Assembly: GCA_964427875.1 (NCBI GenBank) | Contig: CAYRVX010000023.1 | Span: forward strand, 1 to 64,000 | Length of the DNA stretch: 64,000 bases | Direction of reading: 5' to 3' | Source: CAYRVX01 sp964427875 | GTDB taxonomy: Bacteria > Planctomycetota > Phycisphaerae > SM23-33 | Part shown: positions 25,117 to 34,142 of the stretch, in pieces | Layout: every line of letters begins with the position of its first letter | Position numbering within the stretch: position 1 is the stretch's first letter | Translations under genes and position numbers: made by a program | The notes under the pieces: generated by a model | The model's input: only the letters and a program-made list of their open reading frames with translations | What the model was told of the DNA's origin: nothing | The model's database searches: none

Positions 25117-25144
25117 AGTATACCCATTCCGCCAGACAGATCAA
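25117..25144 (-). promoter_or_regulatory. Promoter of tRNA-Cys
   Basis: On the minus strand TTGATC (25144-25139), a 16-base spacer and TATACT (25122-25117). The -10 box matches consensus at 5/6. It lies about 13 bases before the tRNA, and its -35 box overlaps the stop codon of the 1219-residue TPR gene. Confidence 0.6.
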
Positions 25145-28100
25145 TGCGCGGACTTCGCCTTATCGATGATCTCCTGTGCCTTCCGCTTGATGTTCTCGAA
25201 CTCGGGGGCCAGCCCGCCCATGTTCTTGTCCTTCAACTGGAGGATGTTGATGTGGATCACCAGGTTCTTCAGCGCCTCGGGGTCGTTCCCGTAGCCCTCC
25301 AGGTGACACTGGCACCGCTCCAACTGGGCCGGCCAATACACCTTGCTGTTCTCGGGGACGCCGCCGGTGTACTTGCGGAAGAACTCCATCGCCTTGCCGT
25401 ACTGCCTGAGCCCCCAGCGGGCCCTGGCCAGGCCGATCACGTTGAGGTGATCCACGATCAGGCCGGTCTTTCGCCTCCTCAAGACCTTCTCCCACCCGCG
25501 GATCAGGAGGGCCCTGACCCGGGGCAGGCGCTGTTTCTCCTGTTCGGGGCTCTCGGCCTTCCTGAGGAAATCGTAGGCGAACCGGAGCGTGTTGAGGTCG
25601 GGCGAGTCGTTGGGGTCTTCCCCGACGGCCGTCAGCTCCTTCTTGAGCTCGCCGATCATCCGGGCGACGACGTCCATGCTCCCGGCTTGGGCCTCGATGG
25701 CGTCGATCCGCGGGCGGTACTGCTTCTCCAACCAGTCGGCCTGGACCTTCCGCTTGGCCTCGTCCACGGCGAGGCACTTCTCGAAGACGGCCAGGGCGGT
25801 CTGGAAGGCTCCCTTGGCCGCCAGGGGGTCGCTGCGCGTCTGCTCGGCCTTGCCTTTCTGGAGCAGCGAATCGCCGTACATCTGGTGGCGGGCATATCGC
25901 TCGCGGACCACGTCGCGCAGGCCGATGACCGCGTTGATCAAGGCGCCGGCCAGGTTCGGCAGGACCTCGGCACGGCTCGCGCCGGGTCTCTTCGCGTCGG
26001 CCACAACACTGTCGAGCACCCCCGCGGCCTTGATCTCCTTGACGTCCGCGCGGTACTCGGCGGCGAGCTTCCCGAACTCCTCGGCCAGCTTCAGGACGCC
26101 GTCGAGATCGGCCTTCTTCTCCAGCGTTTCGATGTCCCGGCGCCGTTGGCTCAGCCTGGCCAGCTCGATCGGCAGGCCCTTCACCACGTTAAAGAGGTCT
26201 TCGGCGAAGCGAGCGTAATCGAGCTGGTATTTGCTCAGCTCCGTCTGGTGCTTCCGGGCCTCCGAGGCCGTCCTGGCCTGCCCCAGGCGGCGGCTGATCT
26301 GCCGTATCTGCTCCTGGATCTGTGCGACCACCAGCTCGATGAGCTCCTTGGCCTGTTCGGGGTAGACCTTCTTGAAGCCCCCGATCTTGTCGATGGCCTC
26401 GGCGGTCTGCCCGCGCTCGATGAGCTTGCGGATCTCGAACTCGTAGGCATTCCGCAGAACGCCGGTGCCCGGCCACTTCTCGATGGTCCGACGCAGGTCG
26501 GTTAGGGCTTCCTTCTCGAGGGCCTGCCTCTCGGCGGGCTGCTTTCCCTTGGGAAGCTGCTCGTACTTGATGACGGCGGCCTGGTAGTCCGCCTGGGCCG
26601 CCCATTCCCTCAACCCGGCTGCGACGGCCTGGAGCTGCTTCTTCTCCTCGCCCGCGGCGGCCTTGGCCTTCGCGGCGAGGCTGTCGCTCTCCTTCTGGGC
26701 CTCGCCGCTGTACGTCTTCAGCCGCGTCATCAGGGCCTGGGGGTCGGAGTAGAGCTTGAGACGTTCGTTGAGCTGCTTGTGCAGTGCCTCTGCCCGCCGG
26801 GCCACCGTCCCCGCGCCCGGGCCCGCCGCCGACGCGCCCGATTCCTCCCCGCCGCCGCCGGCCGGGGCCGTCGTCGGCTCGGGCACCGCATGGAAACCAC
26901 CGACCTGCTCATAGCTCAGCAGTTGCCCCGCCAGGGCCGTCAACTGCCCCTTGGCCGCGGGGGCGTCGCCCTCGAGCAGCTCGGCCAGATCATCCCCGGC
27001 CAGCACGATCTCGGCGCGAAGCCCCAAAGCCGAGTGCTGGGCCTCCATGTACTCCAGGAGCGTTGACGGGACCTTCTCGTAGGCGGCGATGGCCCGGCTC
27101 TGCCAGTAGAGCTTCACCACCGCGCTCTGCGTGCCGCCCGACAGATTCATGCACTGCGCGGCCAGGTCGAAATTCCACTTGCTCACCCCCTCTTCGTTCG
27201 CCCAGCCGACCAGCAGCGTGTCGATGGCCCGGATGTATTCCATCCGCAGGTTCGCCCCGATCATCTTGCCCTTGGCCAGGCGCTCCTCGGCCACGGCATA
27301 GAGGCTTCGGACCGCGAACTTCGCCGAGCGGAAGGCCAGCCGGTGCTTGGGGTGCAGCCTCGCCAGGGCCGCGAAGCACCTCGCCGCGTCGATGTTGCGC
27401 TTGGCCTTGTTCATCAGGAAGGCCAGCTCCCACAGCACCCCCGGGCGGACGCTTTTGGCGATGCTGGGCGACTTCAGGTCGGGATGGACGAGGACCCTGC
27501 GCAGCAGTTGCTCGCCCTCCATCTGCTCCGCGGGGTTCTTGGACTCGATCTTGCTGTAGGCCCGCGCGAGGATGACGATCGCGTTGGCCGCGTCGAGGTC
27601 CTCGACGTGGGCGAACTTCGTGGCGACGATGTCCAGGAAGGCCTTGACCAGCTTCGGGTGGTCGGCGTACTTCTCGACGAACGTCAGCAGCACTTCCTGC
27701 CCCTTGGCGCGAAGCTGCTTGGCCCTGGCCGGATCTTTCTCCCTGCGGGCGCTCATCTCGTGGACGTAGTTCCGCAGGAGGATGACTCGCAGGTCCACCA
27801 TGACCTGCTTGTCCGGTCCCCAGATGGCCAGCGAGCCCCGCTCGAAGTCCTCGATGGCCTTTTCGGCCTTTGTGACGTCGCCTTCCTCGATGCGGTTGCG
27901 GGCCCGCTCGAACCACGCCCGCTGGCGGAGGTCGCGGCTGGACGCCTCGGGAACGGCCGCCCTGCCGAGGACCGTCTCGGCCCTCTCGTGCTCCTTCAGC
28001 AGCCGGTGCGCAATGCCCGTCACGTACAGCGCCCAGTACATCACGCCGCTTTCGGGGTCCCTGGTGAACGGGCGCATCTCCGCGATGATGTCCCGGCAGA

Positions 28101-28800
28101 GCTGGACCTTCTCGCCCTCATCGTCCAGGGCCATCGCCCGGTGCAGCCGAATCCACGCGGCGTTGTACTTCAGCTCCTGCTCGAGGTCCTCCAGCACCGG
28201 GACCCATATCATCAGCAGGTTCGGGTCCGGGCGCCATGTGATGAGTTTGTCGGCCACGTCGTCCTTGAGGAGGTCGATCAGATCGACGGCCTGGCGGGTG
28301 TACTTCAGGATGGTCCTGCGGTCCGCGGCCCCGCCCTGGAGATGGCGGAGCCTCAGGACGTGGGGGTTCTCGACGCGGTATCGCCCCATCGCCACGCCCA
28401 GCTCGAGCCTGTAGCGGAACGTTTCTATCGTCCCGGCGGGCGCGGGGTCGGCGCTCTTATCGGCGAGCTTGACGGCCTGCTTCAGCAGCCCGATCGCCTC
28501 GTCGAGCAGCCGGTTCCTCTCGGTGGGGTCTTGGATCGCGTTGGCCAGGCCCACGCGGATCCTCCCCCGCATCGCGAAGGCGCCCGCCGACTTGTCGTCC
28601 GCGGGAATCTCCCGCTCCAGGGCGTCGAGCAGCTCCGTCATGCCCAGGAAGCTCATCCGCTTGATGAGCCGGTGCGTGGGCAGCCGGTCGTATGCCCCGC
28701 CGGCCTGCGCCTGGGCGAAGGCCGGGCCGGCGGGCCAAAGCCCCAAGGCGCCGATCAGGACCATCCTCGGCACCCGAAAAGCGATCTGCGCTCTGATCAT
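25141..28800 (-). CDS. Large secreted TPR/coiled-coil protein, last gene of the ExbBD-VWA operon
   Basis: A 1219-residue protein. A signal peptide ends near AFAQA (about residue 30). Most of the chain is helical with TPR-type repeats, for example AETVLGRAAVPEASSRDLRQRAW, IDAARCFAALARLHPKHRLAFRSA and PLAAKGAFQTALAVFEKCLAVDEA. A Gly/Ser/Ala-rich linker lies near residue 645 and long charged coiled-coil helices at about 680-770 and 880-950. It is probably a periplasmic scaffold. It ends an operon that begins at 33539 and is 51 bases downstream of the third ExbD. No enzyme motif is seen. The start ATG has GAGGCGAGG upstream. Confidence 0.7.
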   Translation of the reverse strand: MIRAQIAFRVPRMVLIGALGLWPAGPAFAQAQAGGAYDRLPTHRLIKRMSFLGMTELLDALEREIPADDKSAGAFAMRGRIRVGLANAIQDPTERNRLLDEAIGLLKQAVKLADKSADPAPAGTIETFRYRLELGVAMGRYRVENPHVLRLRHLQGGAADRRTILKYTRQAVDLIDLLKDDVADKLITWRPDPNLLMIWVPVLEDLEQELKYNAAWIRLHRAMALDDEGEKVQLCRDIIAEMRPFTRDPESGVMYWALYVTGIAHRLLKEHERAETVLGRAAVPEASSRDLRQRAWFERARNRIEEGDVTKAEKAIEDFERGSLAIWGPDKQVMVDLRVILLRNYVHEMSARREKDPARAKQLRAKGQEVLLTFVEKYADHPKLVKAFLDIVATKFAHVEDLDAANAIVILARAYSKIESKNPAEQMEGEQLLRRVLVHPDLKSPSIAKSVRPGVLWELAFLMNKAKRNIDAARCFAALARLHPKHRLAFRSAKFAVRSLYAVAEERLAKGKMIGANLRMEYIRAIDTLLVGWANEEGVSKWNFDLAAQCMNLSGGTQSAVVKLYWQSRAIAAYEKVPSTLLEYMEAQHSALGLRAEIVLAGDDLAELLEGDAPAAKGQLTALAGQLLSYEQVGGFHAVPEPTTAPAGGGGEESGASAAGPGAGTVARRAEALHKQLNERLKLYSDPQALMTRLKTYSGEAQKESDSLAAKAKAAAGEEKKQLQAVAAGLREWAAQADYQAAVIKYEQLPKGKQPAERQALEKEALTDLRRTIEKWPGTGVLRNAYEFEIRKLIERGQTAEAIDKIGGFKKVYPEQAKELIELVVAQIQEQIRQISRRLGQARTASEARKHQTELSKYQLDYARFAEDLFNVVKGLPIELARLSQRRRDIETLEKKADLDGVLKLAEEFGKLAAEYRADVKEIKAAGVLDSVVADAKRPGASRAEVLPNLAGALINAVIGLRDVVRERYARHQMYGDSLLQKGKAEQTRSDPLAAKGAFQTALAVFEKCLAVDEAKRKVQADWLEKQYRPRIDAIEAQAGSMDVVARMIGELKKELTAVGEDPNDSPDLNTLRFAYDFLRKAESPEQEKQRLPRVRALLIRGWEKVLRRRKTGLIVDHLNVIGLARARWGLRQYGKAMEFFRKYTGGVPENSKVYWPAQLERCQCHLEGYGNDPEALKNLVIHINILQLKDKNMGGLAPEFENIKRKAQEIIDKAKSAH

Positions 28801-28851
28801 CCTCGCCTCACCATCGTTCGCTCAAACTTGTCGCCCTCATCGCCGCGCGCT

Positions 28852-29334
28852 CTACAAGGAGTCCTGCGGGAAGCCGATTCTCGTGAATTCCGCTCTGACG
28901 GCCTGGTTGAAGGCCTCTACGACGAACTCCCACGGCACGTTGGCGTTCGGATGGATCACTACGGGAACGTCGCGCGTTCCCAACGCCGCCTGTCGCTCCC
29001 TGAGGCGGTCGTACAACTGCTGGGGGCTGGTGATCGCCTCCGTCAGCCCGTTCAGTCTGTAGTAGGCCGAGGCATCGTTCGCCGAGCGGCACAGCGTCAC
29101 CGTGATCGGGTCGAACCGAGCGCCCCCTGGGATCCCGGGCAGCGTGCCGGGGATTCGCCCCTCCGACTCGCGGAACTCACAAGCCAGCAGGAAGAACAGC
29201 AGCAGTTGGAACGTCACATCGATCATGGGTGTCAGGGGCGGCTGCATCCTGGGCTTCTTGCAGCGGCGTCCCGGGGCCCGCGACGAGGCCAAGGCCGTTC
29301 GATCGTCCCTGACTCTCTTCGTGACCAGCGTCAT
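28852..29334 (-). CDS. ExbD/TolR family protein (third copy)
   Basis: A 160-residue biopolymer-transport protein. A basic N-terminus precedes the single membrane helix MTPMIDVTFQLLLFFLL-like (MQPPLTPMIDVTFQLL), in which the conserved proton-carrying aspartate is kept. A periplasmic domain ends VPWEFVVEAFNQAVRAEFTRIGF. The N- and C-terminal parts closely resemble the ExbD encoded just upstream, so the two arose by tandem duplication, while the middle has diverged. It works with ExbB as a proton-driven stator. The start ATG at 29334 is preceded by AAGGAG. Confidence 0.88.
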   Translation of the reverse strand: MTLVTKRVRDDRTALASSRAPGRRCKKPRMQPPLTPMIDVTFQLLLFFLLACEFRESEGRIPGTLPGIPGGARFDPITVTLCRSANDASAYYRLNGLTEAITSPQQLYDRLRERQAALGTRDVPVVIHPNANVPWEFVVEAFNQAVRAEFTRIGFPQDSL

Positions 29335-29393
29335 GGCGGCACTCCTTCCCGCGCGTGGGCGCCAAACCACGCGGGGCCGTGACTGCGGCTGCG

Positions 29394-29897
29394 TCACAAT
29401 ATCTGCTGCGCGAAGCCTATCTTCTTGTACTTGGCACGAACGGCCTGATTGAACGCCTGGACGACGAACTCCCACGGCACGTCCTCGTTGGGCAGGATCA
29501 CGATGGGCACCTCGTCGCTGCCGAGCTGATCCTGCCGCTGCTTGAGGCACTCGAACAGTTCCTGCGGGCTGGTGATCGCGACGGAGACGCCGGTCATCTC
29601 GTAGCTGGCCGAGCTGCGGTCGGCCGAGGCCCGCACCTGGATCTGGATCGGCTCGGGCGGGGGGTTCTGCTCGACCAGTTGGATGATGTTGCCCTTGCTC
29701 GGCAGCGTGCCGGGGATGTTCCCTTCCGTCTCCCGGAACTCGCACGTCAGCAGGAAGAACAGCAGCAACTGGAACGTGACGTCGATCATCGGCGTCATGG
29801 GCGGCTGCATCTTCACCTTGGGCTTCTCCCGCCGCTTGCGGGGCGGGCTGTAGTGGACCGTCTCGTCGCCGGCAGGTTTCTCCTCGGATATTGCCAT
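29394..29897 (-). CDS. ExbD/TolR family protein (second copy)
   Basis: A 167-residue protein with a cytosolic, basic N-terminus (PPRKRREKPKVKMQ), one membrane helix beginning MTPMIDVTFQLLLFFLL with the conserved aspartate, and a periplasmic domain (about 70-167) of ExbD type, containing ITSPQELFECLKQRQ and VPIVILPNEDVPWEFVVQAFN. With ExbB it should form the proton channel and stator of the complex. It follows the first ExbD by 14 bases and is the closest relative of the third copy. Confidence 0.92.
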   Translation of the reverse strand: MAISEEKPAGDETVHYSPPRKRREKPKVKMQPPMTPMIDVTFQLLLFFLLTCEFRETEGNIPGTLPSKGNIIQLVEQNPPPEPIQIQVRASADRSSASYEMTGVSVAITSPQELFECLKQRQDQLGSDEVPIVILPNEDVPWEFVVQAFNQAVRAKYKKIGFAQQIL

Positions 29898-29911
29898 CGT
29901 GCCGCTCCCGG

Positions 29912-30445
29912 TTAGCCTGGCTCTTGGTGGGTGAGGGCCGTGATGTTCATCTTCCGGATTCCGGCGGCGACCCCGGCCCGGATGACCGGGGCGACGTCCT
30001 GCCAGTTGATCTTCTTGTCCGCCCGGACCTCCATGAAGAACTCCTGTTTCCCCTTGGGCCCGGACGTGGAGTTCCCGGCCTCAAAGCTGACCTTCTTGCC
30101 GCGGATATACTCGATCAGGGCGTCCAGATCGCCCACCTCGAACGGCTGGCGCCTGATCTCATAGCGCAGGGCGGTCGCCTCGTCCAGCGGGTCGGGGGTC
30201 TTGCCGCGCGGATCGATCGAGATCACGTTCACCGTGACCTTGGGGACGTCCAGGTCCTTGCCCCGGACGGCCTTGCTCTGGTGAGGGCGCGGCACGAAGA
30301 CTTCCTTGGAGTACTCCTCGATGGCGACCTGGCTGGTCAGGATGAAGAAGATGATCAACTGGAAGGTGCAGTCGATCATCGGCGTCATGTTGAAGCCGAC
30401 CTCGCCGGAATGGGCGGCCTTCGCGAAGATCCGTTCCCTTGCCAT
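29912..30445 (-). CDS. ExbD/TolR family protein (first copy)
   Basis: A 177-residue protein with one membrane helix, FNMTPMIDCTFQLIIFFILTS, holding the conserved aspartate. The periplasmic domain has an unusual stretch at about 75-130 (ATALRYEIRRQPFEVGDLDALIEYIRG) and ends EVRADKKINWQDVAPVIRAG, which fits the ExbD fold. It is clearly more distant from the other two ExbD copies than they are from each other. It begins 46 bases after exbB and is presumably the original partner of that ExbB. GGGAG lies before the start. Confidence 0.92.
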   Translation of the reverse strand: MARERIFAKAAHSGEVGFNMTPMIDCTFQLIIFFILTSQVAIEEYSKEVFVPRPHQSKAVRGKDLDVPKVTVNVISIDPRGKTPDPLDEATALRYEIRRQPFEVGDLDALIEYIRGKKVSFEAGNSTSGPKGKQEFFMEVRADKKINWQDVAPVIRAGVAAGIRKMNITALTHQEPG

Positions 30446-30491
30446 GTCTCACACTCCCTGCAAGCCCGCGGCGGCTCGCTCCCGGCGCCGC

Positions 30492-31172
30492 TCAGGCGCC
30501 CTTCGGGGCCGGGCGGAAGGGCGCGATCAGCTCCTCCGCCGCCGCGACCGCCTGGCTCGACAGCGCGTCGATGCGGTTGCGTATCACGGCGAAGACGCTC
30601 AGCGCCGGGATCGCAACGGCCAGGCCCAGCAGCGTCGTGACCAGCGCGATGCCGATGGACCGCGCGAGGTTCTCCGGCGGCGGCATTCCCCTGGCCTTCA
30701 CGATCTCCATGAACGCGAGAATCATGCCCCAGACGGTGCCGAGCAGGCCGAGCATCGGGCTGATGTTGCCGATGAGGTTCAGCCACTCGATCCTGCGCAG
30801 CATGTCGGAGGTCTTCTCTTCGGAGGCCTCTTCCATCGCGCGTTCCATGGCCGCGAACCCGTGGGCGGCCTCCCCGAGCGCCGCATGCACCACGTAGCTC
30901 AGCATGCTCGGCTCGGTGGCGGTCACCTCGATGGCCTCGCGGTACTGCTTGTTGTCGAACAGGCCCTGGATCTGCTGCCGGAGAAGGTCCGGCATGATAT
31001 TGCCCCGCCGAATGCTGATGAAGTAGTGGATGATGAGCGCGACCGTCACGATGCTCAGCCCCCAGATGATCCCCCCGATGATCCCGCCGCCCGGGTAAAC
31101 CAGCATTTCCCAGTAACTCATGGTCCGGCCGCCGGAAGCTTGCGCCAAAACAGCCCACTGATAATCTACCAT
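30492..31172 (-). CDS. ExbB/TolQ/MotA-family proton channel protein
   Basis: A 226-residue protein with three membrane helices (about 29-50, 134-158 and 178-202). The conserved core MLGLLGTVWGMILAF and LARSIGIALVTTLLGLAVAIPAL contain the threonines that line the proton path in ExbB. It should assemble as a pentamer around ExbD helices and use proton flow to drive a partner protein. The partner is probably the VWA protein of the same operon. The start ATG at 31172 lies eight bases after GGAGA. A 113-base gap separates it from the gene upstream. Confidence 0.93.
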   Translation of the reverse strand: MVDYQWAVLAQASGGRTMSYWEMLVYPGGGIIGGIIWGLSIVTVALIIHYFISIRRGNIMPDLLRQQIQGLFDNKQYREAIEVTATEPSMLSYVVHAALGEAAHGFAAMERAMEEASEEKTSDMLRRIEWLNLIGNISPMLGLLGTVWGMILAFMEIVKARGMPPPENLARSIGIALVTTLLGLAVAIPALSVFAVIRNRIDALSSQAVAAAEELIAPFRPAPKGA

Positions 31173-31285
31173 GCTCTCGATCTCCTCTAATCTGGTCGGC
31201 AGAGCCCTTTCTCTGCAACTGTCTTCCGTGTGAGTCGGACGATTGTCCCGGCCCGCAGCCGGACCGGGGCCGTCCTGTGGTCATC

Positions 31286-32332
31286 TCAGCCGCCGCGTCG
31301 AAGAGCGGCCTGGGCCTGCTTGGCCCGTTCCGTGCCCGGATGCCGCTGGAGGATCAGGCGGTAGGCATTATCGGCGGCCACGCGGTTGCCCAGATGCTCG
31401 CACACCTTCGCCGCGAGGAACGTCGCTTCGGGCACCTCCGGCTCACCCGGAGAGATGCAGCTCGCCACCCGCATGAAGCACAGCCCCGCCGCCAGCAGCG
31501 TCTTGCGGTCCTTGGCTGCGCCCTTCTCGTACATTATCAGCAGCGCCTTGCCGCGAAGCAGCAGCGCCGCGGGAAGCTCCCTGTCGCTGTAACGGCGGAT
31601 TCGGGCCTTGATCGCGTCCGCCGCGTCGGCGCAGCGGCCGGCCTTGATCTGGTTGGCTGCCTCGGCAAGCTGTCCGCCGAACGTTCCGGGCGAAACCTGC
31701 ACTATCGTCGGCGCCGACGTGGAGACGCCGCCGGCGCCGAGGGCCTTCGCCTTGTCGGTCATGCCCTCCAGCTCGTAGAGGCTCAACAGCAGCTCCCTGG
31801 CGGCCGCCCGAAAGGCCGGGCTGCCTTTGCGCTTCACGGCCTCTTCCAGCAGAGCGACGGCATCGTCGTTGCCCGTCGAGCCGCGCTTGCCCAGCCCCTT
31901 CGGCACGAGCGCCGCGCTGGCGGTCGAGCCGGAGCATTCCTTCACGACGGCCAGCCAGTCCTCGACGGCCCGGTCGATCGCCCGCGCCGCATCCGCCGCG
32001 CGGAGCCGGCGGTAGCGGATGAGCCCCGCCAGCCATTCCGGGCCCTCCGCGGTGGCGATCTTGTCGTAGGCGGCGAGGGCCTCGGCCGCCTTGCCCGCCT
32101 TCATCAGGTCCTCCGCCTTCGTCAGGCCGGGCGCGGCGGCGACGTGGACGTAATTCACGTCGCTGCACGGCTTGTCGTAGCTCCGACCGCGCAGCTCGTA
32201 CGTGATCTTGCAGTTCGCCACGCCGGTGACTCGGACGTTGGCGTACGGGATGTTTCTTATCGTGATCTGGTCGGCGAGGAGGACCCCGCAAACGACCATC
32301 AGCACACTCAGGACCGTCGCTGCGTGCCGCAT
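31286..32332 (-). CDS. Secreted TPR-like protein in the ExbBD-VWA operon
   Basis: A 348-residue protein with a signal peptide (about 1-20, VLSVLMVVCGVLLA). A short beta domain follows (about 22-68, ITIRNIPYANVRVTGV and ITYELRGRSYDKPC), then helical repeats with TPR character (DLMKAGKAAEALAAYDKIA and NRVAADNAYRLILQRHPGTERAKQA). Two cysteines in the beta domain (41 and 56) could pair. No enzyme motif is seen. Start ATG follows GGAGAGG. It sits 16 bases after the VWA gene and before exbB, so it should be part of the same envelope assembly. Confidence 0.7.
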   Translation of the reverse strand: MRHAATVLSVLMVVCGVLLADQITIRNIPYANVRVTGVANCKITYELRGRSYDKPCSDVNYVHVAAAPGLTKAEDLMKAGKAAEALAAYDKIATAEGPEWLAGLIRYRRLRAADAARAIDRAVEDWLAVVKECSGSTASAALVPKGLGKRGSTGNDDAVALLEEAVKRKGSPAFRAAARELLLSLYELEGMTDKAKALGAGGVSTSAPTIVQVSPGTFGGQLAEAANQIKAGRCADAADAIKARIRRYSDRELPAALLLRGKALLIMYEKGAAKDRKTLLAAGLCFMRVASCISPGEPEVPEATFLAAKVCEHLGNRVAADNAYRLILQRHPGTERAKQAQAALRRGG

Positions 32333-32348
32333 GGCCTCTCCATCTCTG

Positions 32349-33539
32349 CTACTCGTCCGAACTGATCTGCTTGAATCGCCCGCCGTGCTCGAGGGCGATC
32401 TGCTTCATGACCTTCACGGCCGTGTCCTCCTTGCTCTCATACAGGAAGGTGTTGATGTAGACCGTCTTGTCCTTGTTGTTGTCCCTCAGCCACGCGACGA
32501 CGGCCTCGTGCCCGTGGAGGGTCTTGCCGTCGGGCGTCTGGTAGACGCTGCCGCCGGTCATGCCCTCAAAGAGCGCGTCGGTCAGCAGGTAGATCAGCTT
32601 GCCGGGCTTGCGTTTGTCCGCGTATTTCAGCACCGTGAACGCGCGCTTCAGCGCCGGCAGGGCCGTCGTCTGATCCGCGGGCCGCTGGGCGTTCATGAAC
32701 CGCACGGCGGCCAGCTTGTTCGTGTGGTCCGCCGGCACCAGCCTGTGGCGCGGGCCCTCGATCACCTTGTTCCCGGCGAAGAGAATGATGTCGAAGTCCT
32801 GCACCGGCTGGAGCCGGCTGATCGACTTGAGCATCTCGTAACGGACGTCGTCGAAGGACGCCACCATCGAGCCCGACCGGTCCACGACGTAGACGATGTG
32901 ATAGGCGTTGCCGCCGGAGCCGAAGAAGCGGCTCCTCGGCCCGCCGCGGCTGTCGCTGTTGGTCAGGCCCAGCTCCGCCGCCCCGCCCTTGGCGCCGTCG
33001 GCCGAGGGGGCCAGCAGCTCCACCGTCTTCTCCGTCTTGCCCTTGTCCACCCGGTCCTCGCGCTTCGTGTAGCGCTTGACGACGGTCCGCCTCTCGTTGT
33101 GGCTGCGGGAGAGCGTCTTGGTCCGCGGGTCCATCACGCCGCCGGGCCTCAGCGGGTTCAACACGGCGTCGGGGATGATCACGTTCTTGCCCTCCGGGCC
33201 ACGACCCGTGGAAACCATGACGAGGAAGAGCATGATCAGGCCCAGGCCGAGGTGCAGGAAGACGCTGATCACCCAGGGCATGATCATGGCCATCGCGCCC
33301 ATGACCGCGTCGCTTTCGACGGGCTCTTCGTCTTCTTCCTCGTCGCCTTCGGGCGGCGGCGCCTGCGGCCGCGATGCCGACGGCGTGGCGTTGGGCGGGA
33401 CGTGAGGCCGCGGCAGCGACGCCAGGGCCTCCGGGACCGTGACTTTCTTGCGGCAATGCGGGCATTTCACCAGGCTGCCGGGCGCGGCGTCCACGCTCAG
33501 CATCTTGCCGCAGTTCTCGCAGCGGAATTCGACGGCCAT
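32349..33539 (-). CDS. Zinc-ribbon, TonB-like anchor and VWA domain protein
   Basis: A 396-residue protein. Residues 7-29 form a zinc ribbon (Cys7, Cys10, Cys26, Cys29). A Pro- and acid-rich linker leads to one membrane helix (about 88-109). That helix contains SVFLH, with Ser92 and His96 spaced as in the SxxxH motif of the TonB anchor, which contacts ExbB/ExbD. A basic periplasmic linker follows (about 135-175). The VWA domain (about 212-392) has a full MIDAS: Asp220-x-Ser222-x-Ser224, Thr291 or 292, and Asp321. It heads the operon; GAGGAGA lies before the ATG. It may be the moving partner of the ExbBD motor. Confidence 0.8.
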   Translation of the reverse strand: MAVEFRCENCGKMLSVDAAPGSLVKCPHCRKKVTVPEALASLPRPHVPPNATPSASRPQAPPPEGDEEEDEEPVESDAVMGAMAMIMPWVISVFLHLGLGLIMLFLVMVSTGRGPEGKNVIIPDAVLNPLRPGGVMDPRTKTLSRSHNERRTVVKRYTKREDRVDKGKTEKTVELLAPSADGAKGGAAELGLTNSDSRGGPRSRFFGSGGNAYHIVYVVDRSGSMVASFDDVRYEMLKSISRLQPVQDFDIILFAGNKVIEGPRHRLVPADHTNKLAAVRFMNAQRPADQTTALPALKRAFTVLKYADKRKPGKLIYLLTDALFEGMTGGSVYQTPDGKTLHGHEAVVAWLRDNNKDKTVYINTFLYESKEDTAVKVMKQIALEHGGRFKQISSDE

Positions 33540-33624
33540 CTTGCGATCTCCTCATCCGTTTCGGGCCGCTGGGCCCGGGCCGTCCCGGCCCGAGGCCGAA
33601 CCCTATCTCGTCTGGAGATACGTG

Positions 33625-33653
33625 CTTGTACCATCCTGCCCGCCTGGAGGCAA
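33625..33653 (-). promoter_or_regulatory. Possible promoter of the VWA-ExbBD operon
   Basis: On the minus strand TTGCCT (33653-33648), a 17-base spacer and TACAAG (33630-33625), each matching consensus at 4/6. It would give a leader of about 80 bases. It is the best candidate I found in the 600-base gap 33540-34142. That gap holds no convincing gene, and the remainder shows nothing else clear. Confidence 0.35.
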
Positions 33654-34085
33654 CCTGCAAAAAGTGCGCTTCCGCCAGACAGGCGGCGGTACGGCGAATC
33701 TCAGGAAGCCCGCGCGGGCTCGCGCGTGCCTTCCCGGCGGCACCGACAGGGCACAGCCCCGTCGGACCGCGCTCAACCGGCATGACGGGCCAGGGCGCCT
33801 CTCGGCCGCCCGATGTGGGCCCGCTTGGGCAGGCACAGGATAGCAGCCCGCCCGGAGAGAATATCGACGCGGCAGCCTGGTTTCCAACGGACGCAGCGAT
33901 CGAAACATCGTGCCGGGATGTGCCCACGGGCCGAATGCATCTTACTTAGCCGGCCCCAACGGACACTTCCTACATATCCATGATAACGGCTTTATCAACG
34001 GATAGCAATGAGTTTTTTTCGTCCCGGTCCGGCTTCCGGCTCGCCGGCCGCAGGGCCGCCGGGCGGCGACGTCGGGGGAAAACGC

Positions 34086-34114
34086 TGGCAAGTGCGGCGG
34101 CGGTTGCCTATAAA
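34086..34114 (+). promoter_or_regulatory. Possible promoter of tRNA-Leu
   Basis: TATAAA at 34109-34114 with a weak -35 box TGGCAA at 34086-34091, 17 bases upstream. The expected start is about 20 bases before the tRNA. The -10 match is good, the -35 poor. Confidence 0.3.
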
Positions 34115-34142
34115 GAAGTGACGCACGAGGCCCGCGCTTTCT

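Noticed and set aside
22220..25294. A 1024-codon plus-strand open frame
   Set aside because: It runs antisense across three minus-strand genes and the tRNA-Cys gene and shows no domain; the minus-strand genes have starts, signals and motifs.
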